This document shows positions 45,853-59,823 of a stretch of 64,000 bases of DNA, one piece after another. Position 1 is the first letter of the stretch, and the number at the start of each line of letters is the position of its first letter. Made by a program: the position numbers and the translations under genes. The notes below the pieces were generated by a model. The model worked only from the letters and a program-made list of their open reading frames with translations, did not search any database and was not told the origin of the DNA. The stretch comes from Achromobacter spanius (GTDB lineage: Bacteria; Pseudomonadota; Gammaproteobacteria; Burkholderiales; Burkholderiaceae_B), in the NCBI RefSeq assembly GCF_002812705.1, contig NZ_CP025030.1, positions 1-64,000 of the forward strand, in the 5' to 3' direction.

Positions 45853-46065
45853 GATGGGTGAAGCGCGGCATGCCTTGGGCAAGAACCCGATTGCCTGCCG
45901 CGCGCAACCCATCATTGGAACGTGATGCTGTACCGGACCGGTTCGAAAGGGCCGATTCGTTGACCGTGTGGCCGAACCGTTTGGCGTTGACGACCGCTTG
46001 ATGGGTTACGCGCGGCAGGCGATGGAGTTCTTGCCCTTGGCCTGCCGCGCTCCACCCATCCTACG
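45849..46065. repeat. Palindromic intergenic repeat, inverted pair
   Basis: Left copy GTAGGATGGGTGAAGCGCGG to AACCCATCA (45849-45914), right copy the near-exact inverse (TGATGGGTTACGCGCGGCAG to CCCATCCTACG, 45999-46065). The stem could form a long cruciform or mRNA hairpin between the binding-protein and permease genes and so lower downstream expression, as repeats do in other binding-protein operons. Confidence 0.85.
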
Positions 46066-46119
46066 AGCCGCCGTGCCGAACGAATCGACGTGCCGAACGA
46101 CGCTTTTTAGGACTTTATC

Positions 46120-47061
46120 GTGTTGCGTTATCTTTTAAACCGCTTGGTCGGGCTGGTGGCTGTGATGTTTATCGTCGCGACCATTGTGTTCGTCATTATT
46201 CGCGTCACGCCCGGTGACCCGGCCGCGGTGATGCTGGGGCCGCAGGCCAGCCAGCAGGACATCGCGGCGCTGCGCGCGCAGTTGGGGCTGGACCAGCCCA
46301 TGGCGCTGCAATATGTGTCGTGGCTGGGCAAGCTGGTGCAGGGCGATCTGGGCCAGTCCATCTTCATGAACAAGCCCGTGCTGTCGGCGCTGGCCGACCG
46401 CGCCGAACCCACGATACTCCTGACCTTGATGTCGCTGCTGATCGCCAGCGCCATCGCGCTGCCCGTGGGCATTCTGTCCGCGGTCAAGCGCGGCACCACG
46501 CTGGATCAGTCGGTGCTGTCGTTTTCAATGTTTACCTCCAGCGTGCCGAGCTTCTGGCTCGGCTTGCTGCTGATGCAAATTTTCTCGGTGAAGCTGGGCT
46601 GGCTGCCGGTGTCGGGCTATGGCGGCCCGGACGCATCGCTGGCCACGCGCCTGTCGCATTTGATCCTGCCCGCCGTGGTGCTGGGGCTGGTGAATTCCGC
46701 GCTGATCACCCGTTTCATCCGCGCCAGCATGCTGGACGTGCTGCGCGACGACTACGTGCGTACCGCGCGGGCCAAGGGCCTGCCGGAAAGCAAGGTCATC
46801 TTGAAGCACGCCGTGCGCAACGCGCTGATTCCCATCCTGACCGTGCTGGGCCTGACCACCGCGCTCTTGATCAGCGGCGCCGTCGTGACCGAAACCGTGT
46901 TCGGCCTGCCCGGCGTGGGCAGCCTGGTGGTGTCGGCCGTGCTGCGCCGCGACTATCCCGTCATCCAGGGCGCGCTGCTGATCATCGCGGCCATCTACGT
47001 CCTGATCAATCTGATCATCGACCTGCTCTACCTGCTGGTCGACCCCCGGGTGCGCTACTGA
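46120..47061 (+). CDS. ABC transporter permease, DppB type
   Basis: 313 residues from a GTG at 46120 (AGGA upstream). Six helices, beginning MLRYLLNRLVGLVAVMFIVA. The permease EAA loop reads DDYVRTARAKGLPESKVILK and the first periplasmic segment PGDPAAVMLGPQASQQDIAA is typical. It forms the membrane channel with the DppC-type partner, whose gene starts 1 bp later. Confidence 0.93.
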   Translation: MLRYLLNRLVGLVAVMFIVATIVFVIIRVTPGDPAAVMLGPQASQQDIAALRAQLGLDQPMALQYVSWLGKLVQGDLGQSIFMNKPVLSALADRAEPTILLTLMSLLIASAIALPVGILSAVKRGTTLDQSVLSFSMFTSSVPSFWLGLLLMQIFSVKLGWLPVSGYGGPDASLATRLSHLILPAVVLGLVNSALITRFIRASMLDVLRDDYVRTARAKGLPESKVILKHAVRNALIPILTVLGLTTALLISGAVVTETVFGLPGVGSLVVSAVLRRDYPVIQGALLIIAAIYVLINLIIDLLYLLVDPRVRY

Positions 47062-47062
47062 T

Positions 47063-47938
47063 ATGGCTATTGCAACTTCCCCCCAATCCACCGGCAGCGG
47101 TGACCGCTGGCAGGTGCTGCGCCTGTTGGTGTCGCGCAAGACCGTGCTGTTGAGCCTGATCGTGATCATCGTGCTGGTGGCCGCCGCGCTGCTGGCGCCG
47201 TGGGTCAGCCCGTACGACCCGTTCAAGCTGTCCATCATGAACCGGCTCAAGGCCCCGGGCGCCGCCCACTGGTTCGGCACCGACGACTTCGGCCGCGACG
47301 TGTTCAGCCGCGTCATCTACGGCGGCCGCCTGTCGCTGATGGTGGGCTTTTCGGTCGTGATCGTGTCCAGCGTGCTGGGCATTGCGCTGGGGCTCATCGC
47401 GGGCTTCTTCCGCTCGGCCGACAAGTTCGTGTCGCGCCTGATCGACGCCATGATGGCCTTTCCCGACATCCTGCTGGCCATTTCGCTGGTGGCCGCGCTG
47501 GGGCCGTCGCTGATCAACGTGGTGATTGCCCTGGGCATCGTCTACACGCCGCGCCTGGCCCGCATCGTGCGCGCCTCGACGCTGGTGATCCGCGAACTGC
47601 CCTTCGTGGAAGCCGCCCGCGCACTGGGTGTGCCCACCTGGCGCATCGTCACCGTGCACGTGTTGCGCAACCTGGTGTCGCCCATTCTGGTGCAAGGCAC
47701 GTTCATCTTCGCCTACGCGATCCTGGCCGAAGCCGGCCTGTCGTTCCTGGGCGTGGGCGTTTCGCCCGACATTCCCACCTGGGGCACCATGATTAACGCC
47801 GGCCAGCAGTACATGGGCTCGGCCGACTGGATCATGGTTTTTCCCGGCATTGCCATTGTGCTGTCCGTGCTGTCGCTGCAATTGGTGGGCGACGGACTAC
47901 GCGACGTACTCGACCCGCGCCTGCGCAAGGAGCTGTAA
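47063..47938 (+). CDS. ABC transporter permease, DppC type
   Basis: 291 residues. First helix [20 protein letters not shown], then the DppC mark [23 protein letters not shown] loop [20 protein letters not shown] and end [20 protein letters not shown]. Hetero-dimerises with the DppB-type subunit. Confidence 0.93.
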   Translation: MAIATSPQSTGSGDRWQVLRLLVSRKTVLLSLIVIIVLVAAALLAPWVSPYDPFKLSIMNRLKAPGAAHWFGTDDFGRDVFSRVIYGGRLSLMVGFSVVIVSSVLGIALGLIAGFFRSADKFVSRLIDAMMAFPDILLAISLVAALGPSLINVVIALGIVYTPRLARIVRASTLVIRELPFVEAARALGVPTWRIVTVHVLRNLVSPILVQGTFIFAYAILAEAGLSFLGVGVSPDIPTWGTMINAGQQYMGSADWIMVFPGIAIVLSVLSLQLVGDGLRDVLDPRLRKEL

Positions 47939-47940
47939 TC

Positions 47941-49946
<2,006 letters not shown>

Positions 49947-49984
49947 CGCCATTGCCCTGACCCGATCCGACCCAGGAATCCCAC

Positions 49985-50857
49985 ATGAACATCATCCGCG
50001 ACATCGTCTTCCAGATACGCAGTCGGCGGGACGCATTGAGCGTGACCGAGCGCAAGGTGGCCGACGCCATCCTGGACGACATCATCTGGGGCGCCAGCGC
50101 CACCGTGGACCAACTGGCCACGAAGGCCGGCGTCAGCATCGCCACGATTTCCCGCTTTGCGCGCACGGTGGGCTGCGATGACACCCGCGACCTGAAAATG
50201 AAGCTGGCGCAGGCCAGCACGGTGGGCAGCCGCTTTCTGGACCCCAGCGCGCCGGCCGAGGAAAGCACCTTCTACGCGCGCATCTACGCCGACATCGAAA
50301 GCACGCTGCGCGCGCACCTGCCCACGTTTACCGAACAGCTTTTCGAACAGGCGGCCTCCATCGTGGATGGCGCGCGGATGATCTACGTGTTCGGCATGGG
50401 CGGCGCGTCCGCCGTGCTGGCGCAGGAAGTGCAATCGCGGCTGGTGCGGCTGGGCTACCCCATCGCCGTATACAGCGATGCCGTGCTGCTGCGCATGGTG
50501 GCCGCCACGCTGGACGAGCGCGACGTCGTGCTGGTGCTGTCGGCGTCGGGCCTGACGCCCGAGATCATCGGGGCGGCGCGCATTGTGAAGCAATATCGCG
50601 CCCGCATCGTCGCCATCACCGACGCCACGTCCGAGCTGGCCAAGCTGGCCGACGTGGTGCTGCCCATCCGCACGGACGAAACCGACTTCATCTACAAACC
50701 CTCGGCATCGCGCTACGCGATGATGCTGGCCATTGATTTGCTATCAACCGAACTGGCCATGCTGAACCAAGAGGAAAACCGCGAACGGCTGCGCCGCATC
50801 AAGCTGGCGCTGGACGAGCATCGCGGCGGCCCCAACCGTTTACCGCTGGGCGACTGA
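49985..50857 (+). CDS. RpiR-family regulator (HTH + SIS domain)
   Basis: 290 residues. N-terminal HTH_6 domain ([40 protein letters not shown]), then a SIS sugar-phosphate-binding domain (about 130-255: [58 protein letters not shown]). RpiR regulators normally sense phosphosugars such as MurNAc-6P, so this one may link peptidoglycan-derived signals to D-amino-acid use; that is inference. Encoded within the cluster, 39 bp after the ATPase and 14 bp before D-aminoacylase. Confidence 0.92.
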   Translation: MNIIRDIVFQIRSRRDALSVTERKVADAILDDIIWGASATVDQLATKAGVSIATISRFARTVGCDDTRDLKMKLAQASTVGSRFLDPSAPAEESTFYARIYADIESTLRAHLPTFTEQLFEQAASIVDGARMIYVFGMGGASAVLAQEVQSRLVRLGYPIAVYSDAVLLRMVAATLDERDVVLVLSASGLTPEIIGAARIVKQYRARIVAITDATSELAKLADVVLPIRTDETDFIYKPSASRYAMMLAIDLLSTELAMLNQEENRERLRRIKLALDEHRGGPNRLPLGD

Positions 50858-50871
50858 ACCTGGAACCCAAG

Positions 50872-52362
50872 ATGTACGACACCCTTATCGGCAACGTCCG
50901 TGTCCTGGACGGCACGGGCGGCCCCGAATATCGCGCCAGCGTTGCGCTGGCCGATGGCCGCATCGCCGCCATCGGCGCCCTGCCCGGCGCGCAAGCCCGC
51001 CAGATCATCGACGGCACGGACCTGGCCCTGGCCCCCGGCTTTATCGACGTGCATACGCACGACGACACCAACGTCATCCGCACGCCGGGCATGCTGCCCA
51101 AGCTGTCGCAGGGCGTGACCACCGTGGTGGTGGGCAACTGCGGCATCAGCGCATCGCCCGTGTCGCTGCGCGCCGACCCGCCAGACCCGATGAACCTGCT
51201 GGGTAGCCGGGACGACTTCGCCTACCCCAGCTTTAGCGACTACACGCGCGCGATCGAAGCGGCCCAGCCCGCGGTCAACGTGGCCGCGCTGGTGGGCCAT
51301 ACCGCGCTGCGCAGCAACCACATGGACCGCCTGGACCGCGTCGCCACCCGCGACGAAGTCCTGGCCATGCGCGAGCAACTGCGCGAGGCGCTGGCGCATG
51401 GCGCCATCGGCCTGAGCACGGGCTTGGCCTACGCCTCCGCCATCGAGGCGGACACGGACGAGGTCAAGCTGCTGGCCGAGGCGCTGGACGAATTCGGCGC
51501 GCTGTACACGACGCATCTGCGCTCGGAATTCGCGGCCATTCTTGACGCCATGCAGGAAGCCTTCGACATCGCCCGGCACGCCCGCGTGCCGGTGGTGGTG
51601 TCGCACCTGAAATGCGCGGGCGCGGGCAACTGGGGCCGCACGAAGGAAGTGCTGTTCACGCTGGAAAACGCCGGCCGCATGCAGCACGTGGGCTGCGACT
51701 GCTATCCCTATTCCGCCAGCTCGTCCACGCTGGACCTGAAGCAGGTCACCGACGAATTCGATATCGACATCACGTGGTCGGTGCCGCATCCCGAGCAGGC
51801 CCGCCGCAAGCTGGCCGACATTGCGACCGACTGGGGCGTGTCCTTGATGGACGCCGCGCGCCGGCTGCAACCAGCCGGCGCCGTCTATCACAACATGCAC
51901 GAGGACGACGTGCGCCGCGTGCTGTCGCATCCGCTGACGATGGTGGGGTCCGACGGCCTGCCCAACGACCCGATGCCGCATCCGCGCTTGTGGGGCGCCT
52001 TCCCGCGCGTGCTGGGCCACTACAGCCGCGACGTGGGCTTATTGCCGCTGATCCAGGCCGTGCACAAGATGACGGGCCTGTCCGCCGCCCGCTTCGGCCT
52101 GACCGAGCGCGGGCTGGTGCGCGAGGGCTATCACGCCGATCTGGTGCTGTTCAACCCGGACACCGTCATCGACCGCGCCACCTTCGCCGCCCCCGTGCAA
52201 ACCGCCGCGGGCATCGAGGCCGTGTGGGTCAACGGCGCGCTGTCCTATCGGCACGGGCAATCCACCGGCGAGCGCGCCGGCCGCTGGCTGCCACGCAACG
52301 GCGACCTGCGCGCCAGTTTCGCCGCCGCATCGCCCTATTCTTCCGCATCCACCCAAATTTAA
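50872..52362 (+). CDS. N-acyl-D-amino-acid deacylase (D-aminoacylase)
   Basis: 496 residues, the usual size. Hydrolyses N-acyl-D-amino acids to a fatty or acetic acid and the free D-amino acid. All expected metal/catalytic positions are visible: H61 and H63 in GFIDVHTHDD, bridging C90 in VVGNCGIS, H215 in LYTTHLRSE, H245 in VVVSHLKCAGAGNWGRTK and D361 in MVGSDGLPNDPMPHPRLWG. The SHHK motif seen in several relatives is SHLK here. The family was characterised from Alcaligenes, a close relative. It lies between RpiR and RidA. Confidence 0.94.
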   Translation: MYDTLIGNVRVLDGTGGPEYRASVALADGRIAAIGALPGAQARQIIDGTDLALAPGFIDVHTHDDTNVIRTPGMLPKLSQGVTTVVVGNCGISASPVSLRADPPDPMNLLGSRDDFAYPSFSDYTRAIEAAQPAVNVAALVGHTALRSNHMDRLDRVATRDEVLAMREQLREALAHGAIGLSTGLAYASAIEADTDEVKLLAEALDEFGALYTTHLRSEFAAILDAMQEAFDIARHARVPVVVSHLKCAGAGNWGRTKEVLFTLENAGRMQHVGCDCYPYSASSSTLDLKQVTDEFDIDITWSVPHPEQARRKLADIATDWGVSLMDAARRLQPAGAVYHNMHEDDVRRVLSHPLTMVGSDGLPNDPMPHPRLWGAFPRVLGHYSRDVGLLPLIQAVHKMTGLSAARFGLTERGLVREGYHADLVLFNPDTVIDRATFAAPVQTAAGIEAVWVNGALSYRHGQSTGERAGRWLPRNGDLRASFAAASPYSSASTQI

Positions 52363-52373
52363 GGAGTGCACTC

Positions 52374-52787
52374 ATGAGCAAAGCCCCCACCCCCGACAGC
52401 AACGGCATCACCCGCTACGGCGTCGCCGGCGGCACCGGCCAAGGCGGTTCACACATGCCGTTCGCGCGCGCGGTCGCCGCCGACGGCTGGCTGCACGTGT
52501 CCGGCCAGGTGCCGATGGAAAACGGGGAAGTGATTGAAGGCGGCACCGTCGCGCAGTGCCACAAGGCGATCCAGCAACTGCTGGCCATTCTGAAGGAAGC
52601 CGGCTACGGCCCGGAACACGTCGTGCGTTGCGGCGTATGGCTGGACGACGCGCGCGATTTCCCGTCGTTCAACAAGGTCTTCAAGGAATACTTCGGCGAA
52701 AACCCACCCGCCCGCGCCTGCGTGCAATCCAGCCTGATGGTGGACGCCAAGGTGGAAATTGACTGCGTGGCGTATAAGCGGCCGTAA
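52374..52787 (+). CDS. RidA-family enamine/imine deaminase
   Basis: 137 residues with AAGGAG before the ATG. RidA (YjgF/YER057c) motifs: FARAVAADGWLHVSGQVPME, HKAIQQLLAILKEAGYGPEH, VVRCGVWLDDARDFPSFNKV, FKEYFGENPPARACVQSSLM, with the substrate-carboxylate Arg in PARACVQ. It hydrolyses 2-aminoacrylate and similar reactive products of PLP dehydratases. Sitting 11 bp after D-aminoacylase, it matches the deaminase at 42879 and completes the pathway. Confidence 0.92.
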   Translation: MSKAPTPDSNGITRYGVAGGTGQGGSHMPFARAVAADGWLHVSGQVPMENGEVIEGGTVAQCHKAIQQLLAILKEAGYGPEHVVRCGVWLDDARDFPSFNKVFKEYFGENPPARACVQSSLMVDAKVEIDCVAYKRP

Positions 52788-52830
52788 GCGGCTAACGCCG
52801 GTGTGTCGAAACTGGGCAACGCCGGCTCGT

Positions 52831-53011
52831 CGTAGGATGGGTGAAGCGCGGAAGGCAAGGGGCAAGAACCCCGACTTTGAACGCGCGTAACCCATCAAAC
52901 ACCGGCCCAATTCTTCTGGGGGCCGGCCATACCTCCACCTTCGCCTGATGGGTTACGCGCGTTCGACGCCCGGGTTCTTGCGTCCAATCTCCCGCGCTTC
53001 ACCCATCCTAC
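52831..53011. repeat. Palindromic intergenic repeat, inverted pair
   Basis: Left copy CGTAGGATGGGTGAAGCGCG to ACCCATCA (52831-52897), inverse right copy TGATGGGTTACGCGCG to ACCCATCCTAC (52946-53011). The lolA stop (TAG on the minus strand, 53008-53010) is inside the repeat end. It sits between the convergent ridA and lolA. Confidence 0.85.
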
Positions 53012-53634
53012 ATTTTCACGATATCCACGCCTTGTGGCGCCGTGAATTGGAATTCCTTGGCGGGTAGCGTGGGGTTGGCGTTGATGGCCGATAGGTCCAC
53101 GCGCGTGGTCTGGCCGAACGAATCCAACAATTCCACACGCACCGGCAAGTTGTCCTTCATGCCGATATCCACGCGCGAAAAGCCGGCGTCCGCCGTGCGC
53201 GGCTTGGCGCGCAGCCAGTCTACGCCGTCCTTGGACGGCAAGGCCGACACATCGAACGACTGCTCAAGCGAGCCCGAACCGAACAGGATCGCGGCGGGCG
53301 ACGTGCCGATGGCGGCGTCGACCCTGCGTTCAGTAACTTGCGCCAGGTCCGGGTCGAACTGGAACAACACGCGACCGTCGGACACCACCAGTTGCTCATA
53401 GGGCTTCTGCACCGCCCACTTGAATTTTCCCGGACGTTGGAACGAGAACACGCCGGTTTGCGCGGGCTGCGTGCGGCCCTGGTTGTTCACCGTGTACTGC
53501 GAGAACGAACCCGTGGCCGACGTGACCGTGGCCACAAACGACTTCAACTGCTCTTGCGCGCTGGCGGCAAACGACAGCGCGGGCGCCAGGCTCAGGGCGG
53601 CGACAACGGCCAGGCGGCGAAACGTCTTCATCAT
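53008..53634 (-). CDS. lolA: Outer-membrane lipoprotein carrier protein LolA
   Basis: 208 residues with a signal peptide [20 protein letters not shown] ending SFAASA. Periplasmic chaperone that ferries lipoproteins from LolCDE to LolB. LolA features: [60 protein letters not shown] and a C-terminal [14 protein letters not shown]. It overlaps the ftsK stop by ATGA, so translation is coupled. Confidence 0.95.
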   Translation of the reverse strand: MMKTFRRLAVVAALSLAPALSFAASAQEQLKSFVATVTSATGSFSQYTVNNQGRTQPAQTGVFSFQRPGKFKWAVQKPYEQLVVSDGRVLFQFDPDLAQVTERRVDAAIGTSPAAILFGSGSLEQSFDVSALPSKDGVDWLRAKPRTADAGFSRVDIGMKDNLPVRVELLDSFGQTTRVDLSAINANPTLPAKEFQFTAPQGVDIVKM

Positions 53635-56027
53635 GCTTCCTCTCGGGCAGCGGCAGCGGCAGCGGGGACCAGGATCTCGCGGTTGCCATTGGACTGCATC
53701 GCCGACACCATACCCGATTGCTCCATCTGCTCGAGTAACCGGGCGGCGCGGTTGTAACCAATGCGCAGGTGGCGCTGCACCAGCGAAATCGACGCGCGGC
53801 GGTGCTTGAGCACCACTTCGCAGGCTTGGTCGTACATCGGGTCGGACTCCGCGTCGCCGCCGATGCCCGTGACGCTGCTGGCGCCTTCGCCGTTGTCGCC
53901 TTCGACGCCGCCTTCCAGCAGCCCTTCGATATAGTTCGGTTCGCCCTGCGCCTTCAGGTTTTCCACCACGCGGTGCACTTCGTCGTCGCTGCAGAACGCA
54001 CCGTGCACCCGCACCGGCAGGCCGGTGCCCGGCGGCATGTAGAGCATGTCGCCCTGGCCCAGCAGGGTTTCGGCGCCCATCTGGTCAAGAATGGTGCGGG
54101 AATCAATCTTGGACGACACCTGGAACGCGATGCGCGTCGGGATGTTGGCCTTGATCAGGCCCGTAATGACGTCCACGCTGGGACGTTGCGTGGCCAGAAT
54201 CAAGTGAATGCCGGCCGCGCGCGCCTTCTGTGCCAGGCGGGCGATCAGTTCTTCGATCTTCTTGCCCACCACCATCATCAGGTCAGCCAACTCGTCGATC
54301 ACCACCACGATGGTGGGCAACGGCGCCAGCGGCTCGGGCTGGTCGGGCGTCAGCGAGAACGGATTGGGGATGGGTTCCTCACGCTTGATGGCGTCGCGGA
54401 TCTTGGTGTTGTAGCCCGCCAGGTTGCGCACGCCCATCTTGCTCATCAGGCGATAGCGCTTTTCCATTTCACCCACGCACCAGTTCAGGGCGTTGGAGGC
54501 TTGGCGCATGTCGGTGACAACCGGCGCCAGCAGGTGCGGAATCCCTTCGTAGACGCTCATTTCAAGCATCTTCGGGTCAATCAGGATCAGGCGGGTATGC
54601 GACGCATCGGCCTTGTAGAGCAGCGACAGGATCATGGCGTTGATCCCCACCGACTTGCCCGAGCCGGTCGTACCGGCCACCAGCAGGTGGGGCATCTTGG
54701 CCAGGTCAGCCACCACGGGGTTGCCCGCGATGTCCTTGCCCAGCGCCATCGTCACCACCGAATGGCTGGCGTGATAGGTCTGCGAACCCAGAATTTCGGA
54801 CAAACGCACCATCTGGCGGCGCGGGTTCGGCAGTTCCAGGCCCATCAGATTCTTGCCCGGAATGGTTTCCACCACCCGGATGCTGACCAGGCTGAGCGCG
54901 CGGGCCAGGTCCTTGGCCAGGTTCACGATCTGGCTGCCCTTGACCCCGGTAGCCGGTTCGATTTCATAGCGCGTGATGACCGGGCCCGCCTGGGCCGCCA
55001 CCACGGTGACGGACACGCCAAAGTCGGCCAGCTTCTTTTCAATCAGGCGCGACGTGAATTCGATGGTCTCGGCGGAGACGGTTTCCTGGTTGGTAAGCGG
55101 CGGATCCAGCAGACTGATGGCGGGAAGGTCGCCCTCGGCACCGCCCGACGGGGCAAAAAACAGCGACTGCTGCTTTTCCTTTTCTACCCGTTCGGACTTC
55201 GGCACGACGGTAATGGCGGGTTCGATCCGCACCGGCTGCTCGTGCACCAGCTTTTCCTGCTTGGCCACGACCTGTTCCGTGCGCACGGCCTTGGCCACCT
55301 GGCCCACCTTGCGGTCTTCGCGCGCGGCGTAGGAATCGCGAACGCGGCGCACCAGGCCTTCCAGCCATGCGCCCACGCGCTCGGCCACGGCCAGCCACGA
55401 AAACGAGAAGAACAGGCTCAGGCCGATCGCCAACATGACCAGGAAGGCCAGCGTGCTGCCGGTAAAGCCGATGCTGCGGCTGATCAGATCGGCCAACATG
55501 TGGCCGATGACGCCGCCCGCGCCGCTGGCGGTCTCGGACGCGCCGGGCAGATGCGTGCCGTGGCTGGCCAGGCGCAGGGCTTCCATGCCCAGCGACCCTA
55601 TCAGCAGCAGGAAAAAGCCGATGCCCTCTTCCCAATGGACACGCGGCAGCACTTCCGGCTGTTTACCATTAGTTACTTTAAGCTGGCTGGCCAAGCGCCG
55701 GTAGCCTGCCCGAACCCGGTGCAGCAGCAGGATGACCCACCACCAGGCGGAAAAACCGAACAGATAAAGCAGGATGTCTGCTAAGTAGGCGCCCAGCCGG
55801 CCGCCGTGGTTGCGCACGACGTCACCGGGGACAGAGTGCGACCAGCCAGGGTCGGACGCGCTCCAGGTGGCCAGCACCAGGGTGAGCCAGGCCGCCAGGG
55901 CGGCAAATAGGATCCAGCGGGCTTCGCGCAGCAACGCGGAGATACGCGTTTGTAGCGGCGAAGGACCGTTGCGGGTGTTGCGCGAGGCGCGCGGGGAAGC
56001 AGTCGAGATACGCGGCATGCGGCTCAT
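53631..56027 (-). CDS. ftsK: DNA translocase FtsK
   Basis: 798 residues. Septal, hexameric dsDNA pump that clears chromosome termini and activates XerCD at dif. N-terminal membrane part with four helices ([40 protein letters not shown]), a linker about 240-320 (short compared with E. coli), then the alpha/beta motor: Walker [21 protein letters not shown], Walker [21 protein letters not shown]. The C-terminal gamma winged-helix ([34 protein letters not shown]) reads KOPS sequences. It is divergent from trxB with only 33 bp between starts; TATAAT-like sequence occurs at 56028-56033. Confidence 0.97.
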   Translation of the reverse strand: MSRMPRISTASPRASRNTRNGPSPLQTRISALLREARWILFAALAAWLTLVLATWSASDPGWSHSVPGDVVRNHGGRLGAYLADILLYLFGFSAWWWVILLLHRVRAGYRRLASQLKVTNGKQPEVLPRVHWEEGIGFFLLLIGSLGMEALRLASHGTHLPGASETASGAGGVIGHMLADLISRSIGFTGSTLAFLVMLAIGLSLFFSFSWLAVAERVGAWLEGLVRRVRDSYAAREDRKVGQVAKAVRTEQVVAKQEKLVHEQPVRIEPAITVVPKSERVEKEKQQSLFFAPSGGAEGDLPAISLLDPPLTNQETVSAETIEFTSRLIEKKLADFGVSVTVVAAQAGPVITRYEIEPATGVKGSQIVNLAKDLARALSLVSIRVVETIPGKNLMGLELPNPRRQMVRLSEILGSQTYHASHSVVTMALGKDIAGNPVVADLAKMPHLLVAGTTGSGKSVGINAMILSLLYKADASHTRLILIDPKMLEMSVYEGIPHLLAPVVTDMRQASNALNWCVGEMEKRYRLMSKMGVRNLAGYNTKIRDAIKREEPIPNPFSLTPDQPEPLAPLPTIVVVIDELADLMMVVGKKIEELIARLAQKARAAGIHLILATQRPSVDVITGLIKANIPTRIAFQVSSKIDSRTILDQMGAETLLGQGDMLYMPPGTGLPVRVHGAFCSDDEVHRVVENLKAQGEPNYIEGLLEGGVEGDNGEGASSVTGIGGDAESDPMYDQACEVVLKHRRASISLVQRHLRIGYNRAARLLEQMEQSGMVSAMQSNGNREILVPAAAAAAREEA

Positions 56028-56048
56028 TATAATTGGGCGTTAACCTAA

Positions 56049-57671
<1,623 letters not shown>

Positions 57672-57675
<4 letters not shown>

Positions 57676-58001
57676 AATGGCTATACCTGGGCGTGGCGAT
57701 CATTGCCGAGATCTTCGCCACCAGCGCCCTGAAGGGCTCCGAAGGCTTCACCCGCCTGGTGCCGTCCATCATCACCGTGTTCGGCTACCTGATCTCGTTC
57801 TACTTCCTGTCGCTGACGCTGCGCGAGATCCCGGTCGGCATTGCCTACGCCATCTGGTCGGGCGTGGGCATCGTGCTGATCTCCATCGTGGGCGCGGTGT
57901 TGTTCAAGCAGCATCTGGACACGCCCGCGCTGATCGGCATCGGCCTCATCATCGCCGGCGTGGTGGTGATGAACGTGTTTTCGAAATCGGTCTCGCATTG
58001 A
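57672..58001 (+). CDS. Small multidrug resistance (SMR/EmrE-type) efflux protein
   Basis: 109 residues, four helices. The conserved membrane glutamate is E13 in [20 protein letters not shown]; other SMR marks are [40 protein letters not shown] and [17 protein letters not shown]. Dual-topology dimers exchange protons for cationic drugs. Overlaps the smr gene at its start and the next gene at its end. Confidence 0.93.
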
Positions 58002-58696
58002 CCGCGCGCACCGGGCGGTTTGGGTGGCCCGCGTCGTGGCGCAGGCAGGCGGCCTGGCTTTGCCTGGCTTGCCTGGCCGGGCTGGCTTGCCTGGGCTACC
58101 TGCCGGCCGCCAACGCCGCCGCCGACGCCACCAACGCCAACGCCAACGCTGCCGCACAGGATTTCAACCGCGCCGCCGAACTGGCCCGCTACCGCTCGTG
58201 GCTGAAGGACTTCACCCAGGATCTCAACACGCTGTCCGCCACGCGCCGCCCGCTTGGCGACGCCCAGTTGGACGAGATGTTCGCGCGCACGGTCGTGCCG
58301 GGTTCCCGGGGCGCGGGCTTCATCCGCCAGACCTTCGCGCGGCGCGGCACGGACGGCACCTACACGGCCCAATCCGGGCCGCGCCGCGTGTTCCTGGGCG
58401 TCTTGGAAAGCGGCATTCCTGCCGGCCAGGGCGGGCGTTACCCCGAGACGGACCCCGCCCTGAATGTCGCCGACCTGACCGTCTGGTACCTGCACGTGGA
58501 CGTGGGCGACATGACCAATACGTACCTGCTGTCAGGCGAACATTTCACGCCCTACCGGCTGCCCCCGCCCGGCAAGCTGGAACGCAAGGCCTACCCCTTC
58601 CTGCTGATGCAGACCGACCATGGCGCCTTGCGCCTGGGCGGCGTCAGCAGTGAACTCTGGGGCCTGATCGTCTATTTGCAAAATGCCGCGTATTAA
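57998..58696 (+). CDS. Secreted protein of unknown function
   Basis: 232 residues if begun at the TTG overlapping the SMR stop (57998); no ATG or GTG lies in frame nearby. A long basic start is followed by a hydrophobic stretch ([20 protein letters not shown]) cut after ANA, and an Ala/Asn-rich linker ([13 protein letters not shown]). The mature region has [40 protein letters not shown] and [20 protein letters not shown]. No domain recognised. It overlaps the next gene by 14 bp, so four genes from smr on are chained. Confidence 0.65.
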   Translation: MTARTGRFGWPASWRRQAAWLCLACLAGLACLGYLPAANAAADATNANANAAAQDFNRAAELARYRSWLKDFTQDLNTLSATRRPLGDAQLDEMFARTVVPGSRGAGFIRQTFARRGTDGTYTAQSGPRRVFLGVLESGIPAGQGGRYPETDPALNVADLTVWYLHVDVGDMTNTYLLSGEHFTPYRLPPPGKLERKAYPFLLMQTDHGALRLGGVSSELWGLIVYLQNAAY

Positions 58697-59816
58697 GTCC
58701 GCCCTGCGCCTGCTGGCCGTGGCCACGCTACCGCTCGCCTCTACATGGGCGCATGCGCTGTGCCAGCCCATGGCGGCATCCGGCCAACGGGAAACCGTGG
58801 TCGCCGATGTGCGCCTGGACGACACCAACACGCTGCTGGCGCTGGATGGCTCGCGCATCAAGACGTGGGAGCCCCCCGTTGGCATACGAACCGGCCAGCG
58901 CGCCACGCCCTACCTCTGGGCCGAAGCCGTGGACTGGTCCGTATACACCGCCGAACCAGGCGCCACCATCGGCCCTACCCTGCTGCGATTCGAGCGCGGC
59001 CCGGATGGCGTCAGGCATGTCTGCGGCATCGCCGAATACAGCGCCCGTGCCGTACACGAGGCGATGGAATCCGGGCAGGCCTCGCTGCCCATGCCCGACA
59101 ACGAAACGCGCTTTCTTTACGACGACGCGGGGCGGCTTGCCGGCTATGAACTGCGGTCGCGCAACGCGGCGGGCCGTGCCAACCCCACGCAGCATTTCTG
59201 CCTGCGCTATGACCGCCACGGCTGGCTGGCCGAACAGGGCGCCAACGCCTGCAACAAGCCTTCGCAACCGCTGATGCGCTACGTGCACGATGCGTCCGGC
59301 CGCCTGCTGCGCACGATTTCCTACCTGGAAAGACAAGGCGACGCGATTGAGGTCAGGGAGTTCGACGCGCAAGGCAAGCCTGCCCAGCGCACCCTGCGCC
59401 AACGGCTGGATTGGGACAACGACAGGGTGGTGCTGGGTTTGCCCTACCCAGAGCGCGCATCGGAATATTCCATTCTGGTGCTGCCCGGCCCGAACTGGGC
59501 GGCACCGGCGTTGGAGTCGTATCACTATGACTGGGCCATCGTGCAGCCCAAGGGCGATGGCCGCGAGGTCTACGCCGCCCGGCGGGACCCCACCGCCGTG
59601 CTCGCGCAGGGCAACAGCGGCCCGAACGGCCGCTTCACGCTAAGCGCCGCGCAACGTCGGCAGGTTTGGGATGCAGTGGGCCGGCACCCCGGCGGCGTGC
59701 AATGGCTATGGGCGCCGGGGCAGATCTACACACTGATGCAAGCCCTGCCCGACCAAGTCTGGCAGGCTTGCATCGACCCCGAGAACCGGCAAGCGAACGC
59801 CTGCAAGGCGCCCTAG
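58683..59816 (+). CDS. Secreted protein with YD-like repeats, unknown function
   Basis: 377 residues. Signal peptide [20 protein letters not shown] ending TWAHA. Several segments resemble RHS/YD strands: TRFLYDDAGRLAGYELRSRN, FCLRYDRHGWLAEQGANACN and MRYVHDASGRLLRTISYLER, suggesting a small beta-sheet solenoid. Four or more cysteines (C27, and in CGIAEY, CLRYD, NACNKP) may form disulfides. No catalytic motif. Probably periplasmic. Last gene of the trxB chain. Confidence 0.72.
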   Translation: MPRIKSALRLLAVATLPLASTWAHALCQPMAASGQRETVVADVRLDDTNTLLALDGSRIKTWEPPVGIRTGQRATPYLWAEAVDWSVYTAEPGATIGPTLLRFERGPDGVRHVCGIAEYSARAVHEAMESGQASLPMPDNETRFLYDDAGRLAGYELRSRNAAGRANPTQHFCLRYDRHGWLAEQGANACNKPSQPLMRYVHDASGRLLRTISYLERQGDAIEVREFDAQGKPAQRTLRQRLDWDNDRVVLGLPYPERASEYSILVLPGPNWAAPALESYHYDWAIVQPKGDGREVYAARRDPTAVLAQGNSGPNGRFTLSAAQRRQVWDAVGRHPGGVQWLWAPGQIYTLMQALPDQVWQACIDPENRQANACKAP

Positions 59817-59823
59817 GCGCTTT

